Shown here: piece after piece, positions 29,291 through 38,076 of the stretch
Numbering within the stretch: position 1 is the first letter of the stretch
Layout: the number at the start of each line of letters is the position of its first letter
Assembly: GCF_015476115.1 (NCBI RefSeq)
Contig: NZ_CP064295.1
Coordinates: 2,970,001 to 3,034,000 of the forward strand
DNA length: 64,000 bases
Source of the DNA: Aegicerativicinus sediminis
GTDB taxonomy: Bacteria; Bacteroidota; Bacteroidia; Flavobacteriales; Flavobacteriaceae
Direction: 5' to 3'
The notes under the pieces: model-generated
What the model saw: only the letters and a program-made list of their open reading frames with translations
The model's database searches: none
Told to the model about the DNA's origin: nothing
Made by a program: the position numbers and the translations under genes

Positions 29291-30676
29291 ATGAAAAAGG
29301 CGGAGATCACATATGGATTGACAATTGGGATTCATGTCATTATAGGAATACTTATTTATTTTAATGAAAGTCTGGCTAAACTTTATTTTTTTGGCGCAGT
29401 ATGTGTATTTGGATTTAGAATAATTGTTTCTAAACCAAATGATAAAACCTACGAAATTTTGAAGACAGCTGCTTATTTTGTGGGCGCCGAGGTTCTATTA
29501 AGAACTACCAAGGGAGCAATTTCCTACGAGGCAGGAAAATATGTCGTTATTTTATTAATGACTATTGGTATGTTTTATAAGGGCATTTCAGGAAAGGCCT
29601 ATCCTTATATCCTATACATTTTAATGATGGTCCCTTCTATCTTTGTTGCATCTACAACCTTATCTTTCGATGCTAATTTTAGAACGAATATTGCTTTCGT
29701 GCTAAGCGGTCCGGTTTGCCTAGGGATTGCAGCTTTATTTCTATACAATAAGGCTATTACAAGACAAAAATTGGATAATGTGATTCTAATGATAGGTCTT
29801 CCAATAATTACACATACCACCTATATTTTATTTTACAACCCAACCGTTAAAGCAGTTCTCTCGGGTACCGAATCGAATCGCTCGGCTTCAGGAGGTTGGG
29901 GGGCCAATCAAGTATCCTGCATATTAGGGTTGGGCATGTTGATATTTGCAATTCGGTTTTTTAAAAATTCACCCAATTTAAATTTAAAATTACTTAATGC
30001 ATTTCTGTTTTCCGTTATAAGTTACCGTGCATTAGTTACATTTAGCAGAGGAGGAGTCCTTACGGCAATACTCAGCATTGCTGCATTTTTAGCAATCTAC
30101 TTTGCCTTTACGACATCAAAAAAGAGAAATGAAATAATCATCGGGGGGCTACTATTCGGCTTTATTACATTTGGTGTATGGACGTATAGTTCTATGCAAA
30201 CTGATGGATTGCTCGATTTACGTTATGAAAACAGGGATCATTTGGGTAGGGAAAAAGAGGATGTAACTACTGGTAGACTTACACTTTTTCTAGAAGAAAT
30301 GGAAGGATTTATTCATAATCCTTTTTTTGGTATTGGATCGAGTAGGGCAAAAGATGAACGTGTAGAAATTGAAGGTCAAGGGACTACTTCGCATAATGAA
30401 ATGAGTAGAACTCTTGCTGAACATGGTTTTTTCGGCATTATTATGATACTCGTTTTGATTTTTAAACCTATATGGTTTAGATCTTTGAATAAAAAGAATG
30501 TCTATTTTTATGCCTTCTTAGGCTTTTGGTTTGCTACCATAAATCATTCATCTATGCGAATTGCTGCGCCTGCCTTTGTGTATGCGCTAGCACTTTTAAA
30601 TGTTGTTAATGAAAAATCTTTTATATATAGGCAACAACCTAGACTACAAACTTCAGAACCCCAGTTACAACAGTAA
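29291..30676 (+). CDS. O-antigen ligase/polymerase-family (Wzy/WaaL-like) membrane protein
   Basis: Polytopic protein of 461 residues with about eleven hydrophobic segments. The Wzy_C-type signature is the segment with RALVTFSRGGVL near residue 245, and the large periplasmic loop that follows (about 310-372) includes RLTLFLEEM, NPFFGIGS and TSHNEMSRTLAEHGFFG, the usual ligase/polymerase pattern with a conserved His. It would polymerise or ligate the lipid-linked glycan at the periplasmic face. Its 3' end overlaps the next GT4 gene by 68 bases. Confidence 0.85.
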   Translation: MKKAEITYGLTIGIHVIIGILIYFNESLAKLYFFGAVCVFGFRIIVSKPNDKTYEILKTAAYFVGAEVLLRTTKGAISYEAGKYVVILLMTIGMFYKGISGKAYPYILYILMMVPSIFVASTTLSFDANFRTNIAFVLSGPVCLGIAALFLYNKAITRQKLDNVILMIGLPIITHTTYILFYNPTVKAVLSGTESNRSASGGWGANQVSCILGLGMLIFAIRFFKNSPNLNLKLLNAFLFSVISYRALVTFSRGGVLTAILSIAAFLAIYFAFTTSKKRNEIIIGGLLFGFITFGVWTYSSMQTDGLLDLRYENRDHLGREKEDVTTGRLTLFLEEMEGFIHNPFFGIGSSRAKDERVEIEGQGTTSHNEMSRTLAEHGFFGIIMILVLIFKPIWFRSLNKKNVYFYAFLGFWFATINHSSMRIAAPAFVYALALLNVVNEKSFIYRQQPRLQTSEPQLQQ

Positions 30677-31634
30677 ACTTACTTTATTGTTAGGAGAAGA
30701 AGGTTTTAAGGTAACCCTTTCGTCTTCCAAAAGAAATAAAGTTTCCCGCTTGCTAGATATGTTGGTAACGGTCGTTCGGCTCAGAAACCAAACTGATCTT
30801 GTGTTGATTGATACCTACAGCACTCAAAATTTTTATTATGCCCTATTTGTGTCTCAACTATGCCGCCTATTAAAACTGCCGTATATCCCAATTCTTCATG
30901 GAGGAAATCTACCAAAACGACTAAAGAACAATCCCCATTGGTCTAAATGGGTGTTTAAACATGCGTATACCAATGTGGCGCCTTCTCTTTACCTAAAAGT
31001 TGCCTTTGCGGCACATGGTTTTAATAATCTTGAGTTTATCCCTAATACCATAAACATTAAGGAGTACCCATTTACGGTTAGGGAGTTTAATACACCTAAG
31101 TTATTATGGGTGCGTTCCTTCTCTAAAATCTACAACCCTATTTTGGCAGTGGAGGTATTTAGAAAAATAAAGGAAAAATATCCAGCTGCCGTGCTCACCA
31201 TGGTCGGCCCTAATACCGATGGCACTTTGGGAGAATGTGAAGATTTGGCAAACTGCTACGACCTCCCTATAAATTTTACAGGTAAGTTAACCAAAAAGGA
31301 ATGGGTAGATTTGTCTAAAGGCTATAATATCTTTATTAATACCACTAACGTGGATAATACCCCCATATCAGTTCTGGAAGCCATGGCCCTTGGCCTTCCT
31401 GTGGTTTCTACCAATGTGGGCGGTATGCCATTTTTAATAACCGATAATGAAGATGGCCTTCTTGTTCCTCCTCAAGATGTAGCAGCATTTGTAGATGCTA
31501 TCGAATTGCTGATGTCAGATCACTCTCTCCAGCAACGAATTACAATCAATGCAAGAAAAAAAGTCGAACATTTCGATTGGTCTCACATCCGCCATAAATG
31601 GTTAGAGCTTATTGAAAACGCTTCCAAATCTTAA
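30609..31634 (+). CDS. GT4-family glycosyltransferase
   Basis: GT-B transferase of about 341 residues with PILHGGNLPKRL, VAPSLYLKVAF, IPNTI, LLWVRSFSKIYNP and a modified EX7E site in which Asp replaces the first Glu (DNTPISVLE). The upstream ATG at 30600 would add three residues (M-L-L); the ATG at 30609 gives the usual start M-K-N-L-L-Y-I-G. Either start lies well within the polymerase gene, so translation must begin inside it. It is the last glycosyltransferase before a 342-base gap. Confidence 0.85.
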   Translation: MKNLLYIGNNLDYKLQNPSYNSKLTLLLGEEGFKVTLSSSKRNKVSRLLDMLVTVVRLRNQTDLVLIDTYSTQNFYYALFVSQLCRLLKLPYIPILHGGNLPKRLKNNPHWSKWVFKHAYTNVAPSLYLKVAFAAHGFNNLEFIPNTINIKEYPFTVREFNTPKLLWVRSFSKIYNPILAVEVFRKIKEKYPAAVLTMVGPNTDGTLGECEDLANCYDLPINFTGKLTKKEWVDLSKGYNIFINTTNVDNTPISVLEAMALGLPVVSTNVGGMPFLITDNEDGLLVPPQDVAAFVDAIELLMSDHSLQQRITINARKKVEHFDWSHIRHKWLELIENASKS

Positions 31635-31976
31635 TTTTTCTATCATACTTTTTGTTAAGAAAAAGTATCATAAAGAAAAACAATTGAATAACCTAAATTC
31701 TTCTAGTCTCGATAGTTATCGGCAATGAACACCCTTTTCAAGAAAAAGTATCATAGAAAATCTTAATGGTCAAAAAAACACTAGGGAAACCATTAAATTG
31801 TTCGGACAATATTTCAAAATATCTAAAATTTTCACTTATAAAATGCATATTCAATAAAATGAATATCAATTTGTTGTGAATAACTAACTTGATTCCAATA
31901 ACGCTAAACTTCTACCTTTAATTTATCAAGCTGTTGCTTAAAACATCCTATCTTTACATAGCCAACCCTGACTACT
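31635..31976. other. 342-base intergenic region before the initiating transferase
   Basis: Non-coding and very AT-rich. It contains a 9-bp-stem hairpin (31645-31668, ATACTTTTT with AAAAAGTAT), a 16-base direct repeat AAGAAAAAGTATCATA at 31657-31672 and 31740-31755, and a small palindrome CGATA-gt-TATCG. A -7-like TATCTTTA sits at 31949-31956, about 20 bases before the next ATG, without a good -33 partner. A promoter for the initiating transferase is therefore likely but not proven. No ORF or RNA gene was recognised. Confidence 0.45.
31657..31755. repeat. Pair of 16-base direct repeats
   Basis: AAGAAAAAGTATCATA occurs at 31657-31672 and again at 31740-31755, 83 bases apart, in the gap before the initiating transferase gene. 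The first copy also forms the right arm of a hairpin. The function is unknown; these may be regulator sites or decayed intergenic repeats. Confidence 0.5.
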
Positions 31977-33371
31977 ATGCCTAAACAATCGGGTATTCAC
32001 TTTGAAATTTCCGAACGCAAAATCCTATTACGGCTTCTGGATATTGTGTTTGTGCTACTTAGTCTCTATACTTTAGAACTTTTTTTTGATTCCGACTATT
32101 TTAGGATTACAGATATTCGTCTCGTTTCGGTTGTTGTACTTGTTGGCTATTTGCAAATTTTCGGGACAGTATTCGAGTTATATGACCTGCGGATGGCGAG
32201 TAAGTTCGATGTCACCTTCCGTAATCTAGTCTTGACTGTTTCCGTTTCTGTACTGGTTTATTTATTTACGCCAATTCTTACACCCTTTTTACCAATAAAC
32301 AGGATTCAGGTACTCTATTTTTATTTGGCTATTCTTGCCGGTTATATGGCTTGGCGATTGGCATATCATTTTGTTATTGCTTCACCTAGGTTTTATAAAA
32401 AAGTACTTGTAGTAGGTGAAGTCTCAGATTTGCAGAATCTTATAGGGCCTTTGCGCGAAGCGGATCCCAATTACCATATTGTGGGTTTTATCAATTGTGA
32501 AAGGGAACATAAAGATCCTATTCGTTTCAAGGGGTTGAAAGAATTTAAACAGGAGGAATTACTTGAGGTCATAGTCAACCAAAAAATTTCTGAAATCGTA
32601 GTGGCTACCTATAACTCGGAAAACATTACTAATGATATTTATAGTGACCTTATTACTCTATTAGAGGCCGGTTTTACCATACGTGAATACACTCAGGTAT
32701 TTGAGGAAATTACCCATCGAGTTCCTGTTCAATTTGTTGGTAAGGACTTTTACAAATATTTTCCATTTAGTAGGAGTAACCAAAATACGGTATATCTCTT
32801 CTTTCAAAGATTAAGTGAAATTTTGTTATCAATATTGGGTCTTATTATCTGTGCCTGTCTAATCCCCTTTGTGTTAATAGGTAACGCAATAGCCAATCGT
32901 GGTCCATTATTTTATAGGCAGGAAAGGGTTGGAAAAAACGGTGCGACCTTTAGCATTGTCAAATTCCGAACCATGAGTCCAAATGCTGAAAGTAATGGTG
33001 CCCAATGGGCAGAAAAGGATGATCTTCGTGTTACTCCTTTTGGAAAATTTCTAAGGCGAACACGTATAGATGAATTTCCACAGTTTATAAATGTGCTTAA
33101 AAATGAAATGAGTGTCATAGGCCCTCGACCCGAGCGCCCATATTTTGTAAAGGAACTGTCTATGATTATCCCGTTTTATGAAACAAGGCATATTATAAAA
33201 CCTGGACTCACTGGTTGGGCACAGGTATCTAGTCGGTATGGTGGTACCGTTGATGAATCCTTGGTAAAATTACAATACGATTTGTACTACATTAAACACC
33301 GGAGTTTTTGGCTAGATCTGAACATACTGGTTAAAACCTTCAGCACTATTCTCTATTATCGCGGGCAATAA
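31977..33371 (+). CDS. Undecaprenyl-phosphate sugar-phosphate transferase, WcaJ/WbaP type
   Basis: Initiates repeat-unit assembly by moving a sugar-1-phosphate from a nucleotide sugar to undecaprenyl phosphate. The 464-residue protein has several N-terminal membrane segments, a CoA-binding-like Rossmann domain (KKVLVVGEVSDL, about 140-255), another membrane helix near 285-305, and the bacterial sugar transferase domain with YRQERVGKNG, VKFRTM, LRRTRIDEFPQ, SVIGPRPERP and KPGLTGWAQV. This is full length for the family. It is the last locus gene; a convergent lnt gene follows. Confidence 0.93.
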   Translation: MPKQSGIHFEISERKILLRLLDIVFVLLSLYTLELFFDSDYFRITDIRLVSVVVLVGYLQIFGTVFELYDLRMASKFDVTFRNLVLTVSVSVLVYLFTPILTPFLPINRIQVLYFYLAILAGYMAWRLAYHFVIASPRFYKKVLVVGEVSDLQNLIGPLREADPNYHIVGFINCEREHKDPIRFKGLKEFKQEELLEVIVNQKISEIVVATYNSENITNDIYSDLITLLEAGFTIREYTQVFEEITHRVPVQFVGKDFYKYFPFSRSNQNTVYLFFQRLSEILLSILGLIICACLIPFVLIGNAIANRGPLFYRQERVGKNGATFSIVKFRTMSPNAESNGAQWAEKDDLRVTPFGKFLRRTRIDEFPQFINVLKNEMSVIGPRPERPYFVKELSMIIPFYETRHIIKPGLTGWAQVSSRYGGTVDESLVKLQYDLYYIKHRSFWLDLNILVKTFSTILYYRGQ

Positions 33372-33436
33372 ATAAATTTGAGTTCAATTTTAAAATTATT
33401 CTTTTTGCGAAGTTGGATATTACAATGTAAGGGGGT

Positions 33437-33470
33437 TGTCATTCCAAACGAGGCACGAGAAGGAATCTCC
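33437..33470. repeat. Degenerate GTCATTCC...GGAATCTC palindromic intergenic element
   Basis: In the 184-base gap between two convergent genes, TTGTCATTCC is followed 20 bases later by GGAATCTCC. The layout resembles the short repetitive extragenic element GTCATTCCGAACG...AGGAATCTC seen in many Bacteroidota genomes; this copy has several changes. No terminator with a T-run is evident in the gap. Confidence 0.4.
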
Positions 33471-33555
33471 TAAATTGGGAATTTTTCATCCTTGATCAGT
33501 AAAACAAACGAATAGGATTGTACCGGCAGTTCATCAAAATTAAAATCAGCTTAAT

Positions 33556-35148
33556 TTATAAAATCGTTCTTGGTCTTCTAAACCAAGTGATTAATCCAAG
33601 TAACAGGCAGATAAACAGAGCTATTCTGGCTATATAATCTCCCGCAAGTGTATAAAATGTAAATTCTTCATTCGTGTGAAGAGTCCCGCTTAAAGCGCCT
33701 TTAGTATCATAGGGAAGGGAGGAGGTAATATCCCCCTTTTGATTGATCATGGCCGAAATACCGGTATTGGCGCTTCTTCCAATTGGCCGTCTAGTTTCAA
33801 TTGCACGCAGTCTAGCGTAGCTTAAATGCTGTTTATGGCCTTGAGTATTATTCCACCAGGCATCGTTTGTAATAATAGTTAAAAAGTTGGCCCCGTTTCG
33901 CACATAACCTGTTACAAATTCACCATATACTGATTCATAACAAATGATTGGTGCCGCCATAAATTCTTTGTCTGCCGTAGTAAATACCGATCGATTCTCT
34001 TGGGTAGTTTTCATTGCCACTGTTCCTCCTAAATCAATCATGGCATCTCCAACCAATGGTTTCAAAATAGATTGGTATGGCAAATCTTCTATGCCCACTA
34101 CCAATTTCGATTTATGATAAAACTGTGTAGAATCTTTAGAATTGATGAGGATGGCCGAATTGTAATCGTTATACCAAATGGAGTCCCTATAATAATTGGA
34201 CTTTGCAGAAACTTTGTTTGGATCAGTAATAAAATCTATAAAGGATACACCAGTTAGCAAATTAACCTGTGGGTGTTCTAGGACATATTTGTCTAATTGG
34301 TATTTAAACAATGCATTTTCCAGTTCTCTTAATTTCACATTATAGGCGAATACGGTTTCTGGAGCCAAAATGAAATCAGTAGAATCAGTTACCTTCGAAT
34401 CTGAAAGTTCTATAAAAAGCTCTGCTATTTGATTGTTAGGGATGTTATATTTCTCATCATAGGGGTCGATATTGGGCTGCAATGCAATAACATTCACTTC
34501 TTTGCCAGTTTCCTCATAGCTGAAATATATAAACAGTGAAATGAGTATAGGAACAATAATTAGTGTAAGTGCCCATATTCCATAGCTTTTTAAAAGCTTT
34601 TTACTGTTCTGTAAATTAAAATGCAGGGTGCCATAGAAAAGAATCACATTAACTATAAGTACCCATAATGTGCCTCCAAAAGTGCCTGTATATTCATACC
34701 ATTGGATCCATTTATAATGTTCAGAAAAAGCATTTCCTAGATTCAACCACGGCCAGGAAAAATCCCAATGTAAATGCAGATATTCAAATGATATCCAAAT
34801 GCTAATAAAAAAGAGGCAACTCTTCCAAAGTGAAGTCCGTTTGGCGACTGTATGGTAAAGTACCATTACGATTGCCATAAGCATGCTATTCACTAAAATT
34901 GCGAATGCTGCCCCAAACTCACTTGCAAAACGTAACCAACTTGTAGTTACAAAATTCCAAATTAAAAAAGTTAGGTAGCTATATCCAAATATCTGCCATT
35001 TCTTAAGGCGAGTATCAGAATTTCTAACAAAGAATTCAACAATGAGTAAAGGAATAAACGCGACAAACAACAACAATGGTTGTCCATAAGTAGGCCAGGA
35101 GAGGGCAAATAAAAATCCTGATAAAAGCGCGAGTAAAAATCGATTCAT
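33556..35148 (-). CDS. lnt: Apolipoprotein N-acyltransferase
   Basis: Adds the third acyl chain to the N-terminal Cys of lipoproteins in the inner membrane. The 530-residue protein has six to seven N-terminal membrane segments, a periplasmic nitrilase domain and a last C-terminal helix. The catalytic Glu lies in ILAPETVF, the Lys in YHKSKLVVG and the Cys in APIICYESVYGE, all in family order. Length matches the usual 500-540. It lies convergent with the polysaccharide locus and 51 bases downstream of the PorV-family gene on the same strand. Confidence 0.95.
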   Translation of the reverse strand: MNRFLLALLSGFLFALSWPTYGQPLLLFVAFIPLLIVEFFVRNSDTRLKKWQIFGYSYLTFLIWNFVTTSWLRFASEFGAAFAILVNSMLMAIVMVLYHTVAKRTSLWKSCLFFISIWISFEYLHLHWDFSWPWLNLGNAFSEHYKWIQWYEYTGTFGGTLWVLIVNVILFYGTLHFNLQNSKKLLKSYGIWALTLIIVPILISLFIYFSYEETGKEVNVIALQPNIDPYDEKYNIPNNQIAELFIELSDSKVTDSTDFILAPETVFAYNVKLRELENALFKYQLDKYVLEHPQVNLLTGVSFIDFITDPNKVSAKSNYYRDSIWYNDYNSAILINSKDSTQFYHKSKLVVGIEDLPYQSILKPLVGDAMIDLGGTVAMKTTQENRSVFTTADKEFMAAPIICYESVYGEFVTGYVRNGANFLTIITNDAWWNNTQGHKQHLSYARLRAIETRRPIGRSANTGISAMINQKGDITSSLPYDTKGALSGTLHTNEEFTFYTLAGDYIARIALFICLLLGLITWFRRPRTIL

Positions 35149-35199
35149 ATCGGCTTTAGCTTAGGTTTAGGTATTGTAAATATAAGGGTATTGCTAGCA

Positions 35200-36270
35200 T
35201 TATCTAAATATGCTGAAATCTAATTTTAAAGAAAAGATATTGGAATAAAGCGCTGCACTTTGGTCGCCTATATCTGTAAATGCGTAATCTATCTGAATAC
35301 CTTTGTACTTAAATCCAACGCCAAAATTGGGTTGGAATGTCATATTTTCTGAATTGTCTAGCGGTAATTCATTTTGAAAATTCCCCACCCCTAACCTTAG
35401 AAATACCATATCAATATATCCAAATTGAAACCCTAGGGCAGGATTGATGCTGGCAAAAGAAGTCGATATGATGTCGTTTGTTTCGGTAAAGCGAACATTT
35501 AAATCAAAAGATGCCAATAGCGCATAATCGTAATGAAAGACCATGCGTTTAGAAACCCCTATTTGAAGTTTTGGGATAGTCAACTCTGTACGCTCAGGAA
35601 CCGTTTGGTTTTGACCTTCAATTGCATTTTGGATATCTTCTAATCGATCTTCATCAAAACGCCAAGCATTAAATGTGGTAGTGATGTCCCTTGCCATAGC
35701 ACCAAATTTCCATTCGTTACCAAAGTCTATTTGAATACCCGCATCTAGGCCAAATCCCCAAGAGGAGGCAAAGTCTCCGATAACTCTGCGTATAACTTTT
35801 GCATTGACACCATAGCTAATCCCTTGAACTTTTAAATTACGTGCATAACTAAACGTTAGACTATAATCTGCAGTTGAAAATAACTTTATCCGATCGTAGT
35901 TGATATTCCCTTGCTCATCAATAAGCTGAGTGGTGTCTAAAATATCGTCTACACCAAAACGTATCAATGAAATACCTACTGCACTGCGATCGTCTAACGG
36001 CATGGCAAAGCCTATATAATTATAGTTGGCAATGTTGGCAAAATAACTGCTGTGCATCAGAGCCAATTGGTTGTCTTCCATTTTTAGGAGTCCAGCTGGG
36101 TTCCAATAACCAGAATTAACGTCTCCGGTATGACTAACCACAGCATTGCTCATTCCCAAGGCCGCAGCATCAACACCAATATTCATAAATTCATTGGAAT
36201 ACTTCCGGGTGGTTTGGGCAAAGGAAAGGCTTATAAAAAGCAGGGAAAAGAGCCTCAGAAATACGTTCAA
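35200..36270 (-). CDS. PorV/PorQ-family outer membrane beta-barrel protein
   Basis: The 356-residue protein has an N-terminal signal peptide (MNVFLRLFSLLFISLSFAQ) and a beta-barrel-like body of alternating strands. It matches the PorV/PorQ family tied to the type IX secretion system: MNIGVDAAALGMSNAVV then GYWNPAGL near the N-terminus is the family signature. In flavobacteria a gene of this sort is often called PorV2; a role as shuttle or accessory of T9SS cargo is family-based inference. It lies back to back with pssA. Confidence 0.85.
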   Translation of the reverse strand: MNVFLRLFSLLFISLSFAQTTRKYSNEFMNIGVDAAALGMSNAVVSHTGDVNSGYWNPAGLLKMEDNQLALMHSSYFANIANYNYIGFAMPLDDRSAVGISLIRFGVDDILDTTQLIDEQGNINYDRIKLFSTADYSLTFSYARNLKVQGISYGVNAKVIRRVIGDFASSWGFGLDAGIQIDFGNEWKFGAMARDITTTFNAWRFDEDRLEDIQNAIEGQNQTVPERTELTIPKLQIGVSKRMVFHYDYALLASFDLNVRFTETNDIISTSFASINPALGFQFGYIDMVFLRLGVGNFQNELPLDNSENMTFQPNFGVGFKYKGIQIDYAFTDIGDQSAALYSNIFSLKLDFSIFR

Positions 36271-36392
36271 TCAGCAAAATTTTTACAAATATGCATATTA
36301 TTTTCAATCTTTTAAACTGAAAAAGGACGTACTTATTGCGTTTGCGATGTTTCTAGTAGCTAGAGTTTCCTATTTTTACACTAAAGATAATT

Positions 36393-37160
36393 ATGCGAGT
36401 AAAAGCCCATATTCCAAATGCCGTAACCCTTCTAAATCTGCTATCTGGTTGCATAGCTGTTTTATTTGCGGTTTCCAATAATTTTATTTGGGCGGCCTGT
36501 TTTGTGTTTATAGGTATTTTCTTTGACTTTTTTGATGGTTTTCTAGCGCGTAAATTGGGTGTTCAAGGACCCTTAGGACTTCAATTAGATTCGCTCGCAG
36601 ATGTGGTGACATCTGGAGTTGTTCCTGGAGTGGTTATGTATAAAATGTTAGCGTTGTCGCTATCCGTTCCTGCCACTACTGAAATCGATGAATGGAATGT
36701 ACTTTTTACTGAGGCGATTAACTGGCGTCATGTGGTGCCTCTTTTTGGTTTGTTTATAACCTTAGCTTCAGCCTATAGATTGGCACGTTTTAATATTGAT
36801 GAAGATCAACAATCGTTTTTTAAAGGTCTACCGACGCCTGCCAATTGTCTGTTTATTATTTCTATACCGTTGATTTTAGAATTTGAATATTTTCCATTGG
36901 CGTCAAAATTACTTTTGAATCCTTGGTTTCTAATATTCATTACAATATTAAGTTGTTATATATTGAATGCTTCAGTCCCATTATTCGCATTGAAATTTAA
37001 AAACTACGGTTGGAAGGGTAATGAATTTCGTTATATCCTAATTATAACAAGTGTTATACTATTGATAACCTTGCAATTTGCAGCAATTCCATTACTAATT
37101 ATACTTTATATTATTCTTTCGGTTATTAGCAACCAAATGGTAACTAAATCGAAATCCTAA
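36393..37160 (+). CDS. pssA: CDP-diacylglycerol-serine O-phosphatidyltransferase
   Basis: Makes phosphatidylserine, the precursor of phosphatidylethanolamine, from CDP-diacylglycerol and serine at the inner membrane. The CDP-alcohol phosphotransferase motif DG-x2-AR-x8-G-x3-D-x3-D is present exactly, starting DGFLAR near residue 49 and ending DSLAD. The 255-residue protein has about seven hydrophobic segments and matches the membrane-type enzyme. It is followed 11 bases later by the DUF808 gene, probably in one transcript. Confidence 0.92.
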   Translation: MRVKAHIPNAVTLLNLLSGCIAVLFAVSNNFIWAACFVFIGIFFDFFDGFLARKLGVQGPLGLQLDSLADVVTSGVVPGVVMYKMLALSLSVPATTEIDEWNVLFTEAINWRHVVPLFGLFITLASAYRLARFNIDEDQQSFFKGLPTPANCLFIISIPLILEFEYFPLASKLLLNPWFLIFITILSCYILNASVPLFALKFKNYGWKGNEFRYILIITSVILLITLQFAAIPLLIILYIILSVISNQMVTKSKS

Positions 37161-37171
37161 TAGATTAATCA

Positions 37172-38056
37172 ATGGCTTCAGGTTTTTTCGCATTATTAGA
37201 TGATATAGCATCCATTATGGATGATGTTGCCACTATGGCAAAGATAAGTACCAAAAAAACGGCTGGAATTTTAGGAGATGATTTGGCAGTCAATGCTGAA
37301 AAAGCATCCGGTTTTGTTTCCTCTAGGGAATTACCGGTTTTATGGGCTATTACCAAAGGATCCTTCCTAAATAAATTGATTATACTTCCGATCGCCTTTC
37401 TTTTAAGTGCCTTCGTTCCGGTAGCCATAAAAATTATTCTGGTTATTGGAGGTTTGTATCTTGCTTATGAAGGTGCTGAAAAAGTGTATCATTATTTAGG
37501 GAAACACGACGAGCACAAACATGTTGATTTAAATGAAAACCTTACTAAAGAACAAGTACTAGAAAAAGAGAAGGAAAAAATTAAGTCTGCAATTCTTACC
37601 GATTTTATTCTTTCCGTAGAAATCGTAATTATCGCTCTCGGTACTGTGATGGAAGAAACACTTACCATCCAAATATTAGTGGTATCTATAGTTGCAATTA
37701 TTGCTACCATTGGGGTTTATGGCATTGTAGCCCTAATTGTACGAATGGACGATTTAGGAATTAGATTGATCAATTTTAATGATAGGGATAAAAGCTTTAC
37801 GGACAGCATTGGCAACTTTTTAGTAAAAGCCTTGCCTAAGATTGTAAAGGGGCTATCGGTAATTGGAACTATTGCCTTACTCTTGGTTTCAGGCGGAATA
37901 TTTGCTCATTACGTCCCATTTCTGCATCACTTTTTAGAATCTTGGCCTTCTATCCTTAGGGAATTTGTAATGGGTGTTTTGGTTGGAGCTTTAGTGCTCG
38001 TTTTGGTTATGCTCTTTAAGAAGATTTTTAACCTAAATAAAAAGAAAGGGCATTAA
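37172..38056 (+). CDS. DUF808 (YedI-like) inner membrane protein
   Basis: The protein of 294 residues opens with the conserved MASGFFALLDDIASIMDDV, then KKTAGILGDDLAVNAEKA, the hallmark of DUF808/YedI, and has five to six membrane segments in the second half. The function of the family is not known. It shares a likely transcript with pssA and is convergent with lptB, 20 bases apart. Confidence 0.92.
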   Translation: MASGFFALLDDIASIMDDVATMAKISTKKTAGILGDDLAVNAEKASGFVSSRELPVLWAITKGSFLNKLIILPIAFLLSAFVPVAIKIILVIGGLYLAYEGAEKVYHYLGKHDEHKHVDLNENLTKEQVLEKEKEKIKSAILTDFILSVEIVIIALGTVMEETLTIQILVVSIVAIIATIGVYGIVALIVRMDDLGIRLINFNDRDKSFTDSIGNFLVKALPKIVKGLSVIGTIALLLVSGGIFAHYVPFLHHFLESWPSILREFVMGVLVGALVLVLVMLFKKIFNLNKKKGH

Positions 38057-38076
38057 GTTAAAAAGTAGTGTCTGAA

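Noticed and set aside
31645-31668. Rho-independent terminator at the end of the glycosyltransferase run
   Set aside because: The stem is only A/T with two G-C-type pairs and no T-run follows the right arm.
36130-36481. Plus-strand open frames opposite and after the PorV-family gene
   Set aside because: They lie antisense to its signal peptide region and in the wrong frame of pssA; no domain or plausible start.
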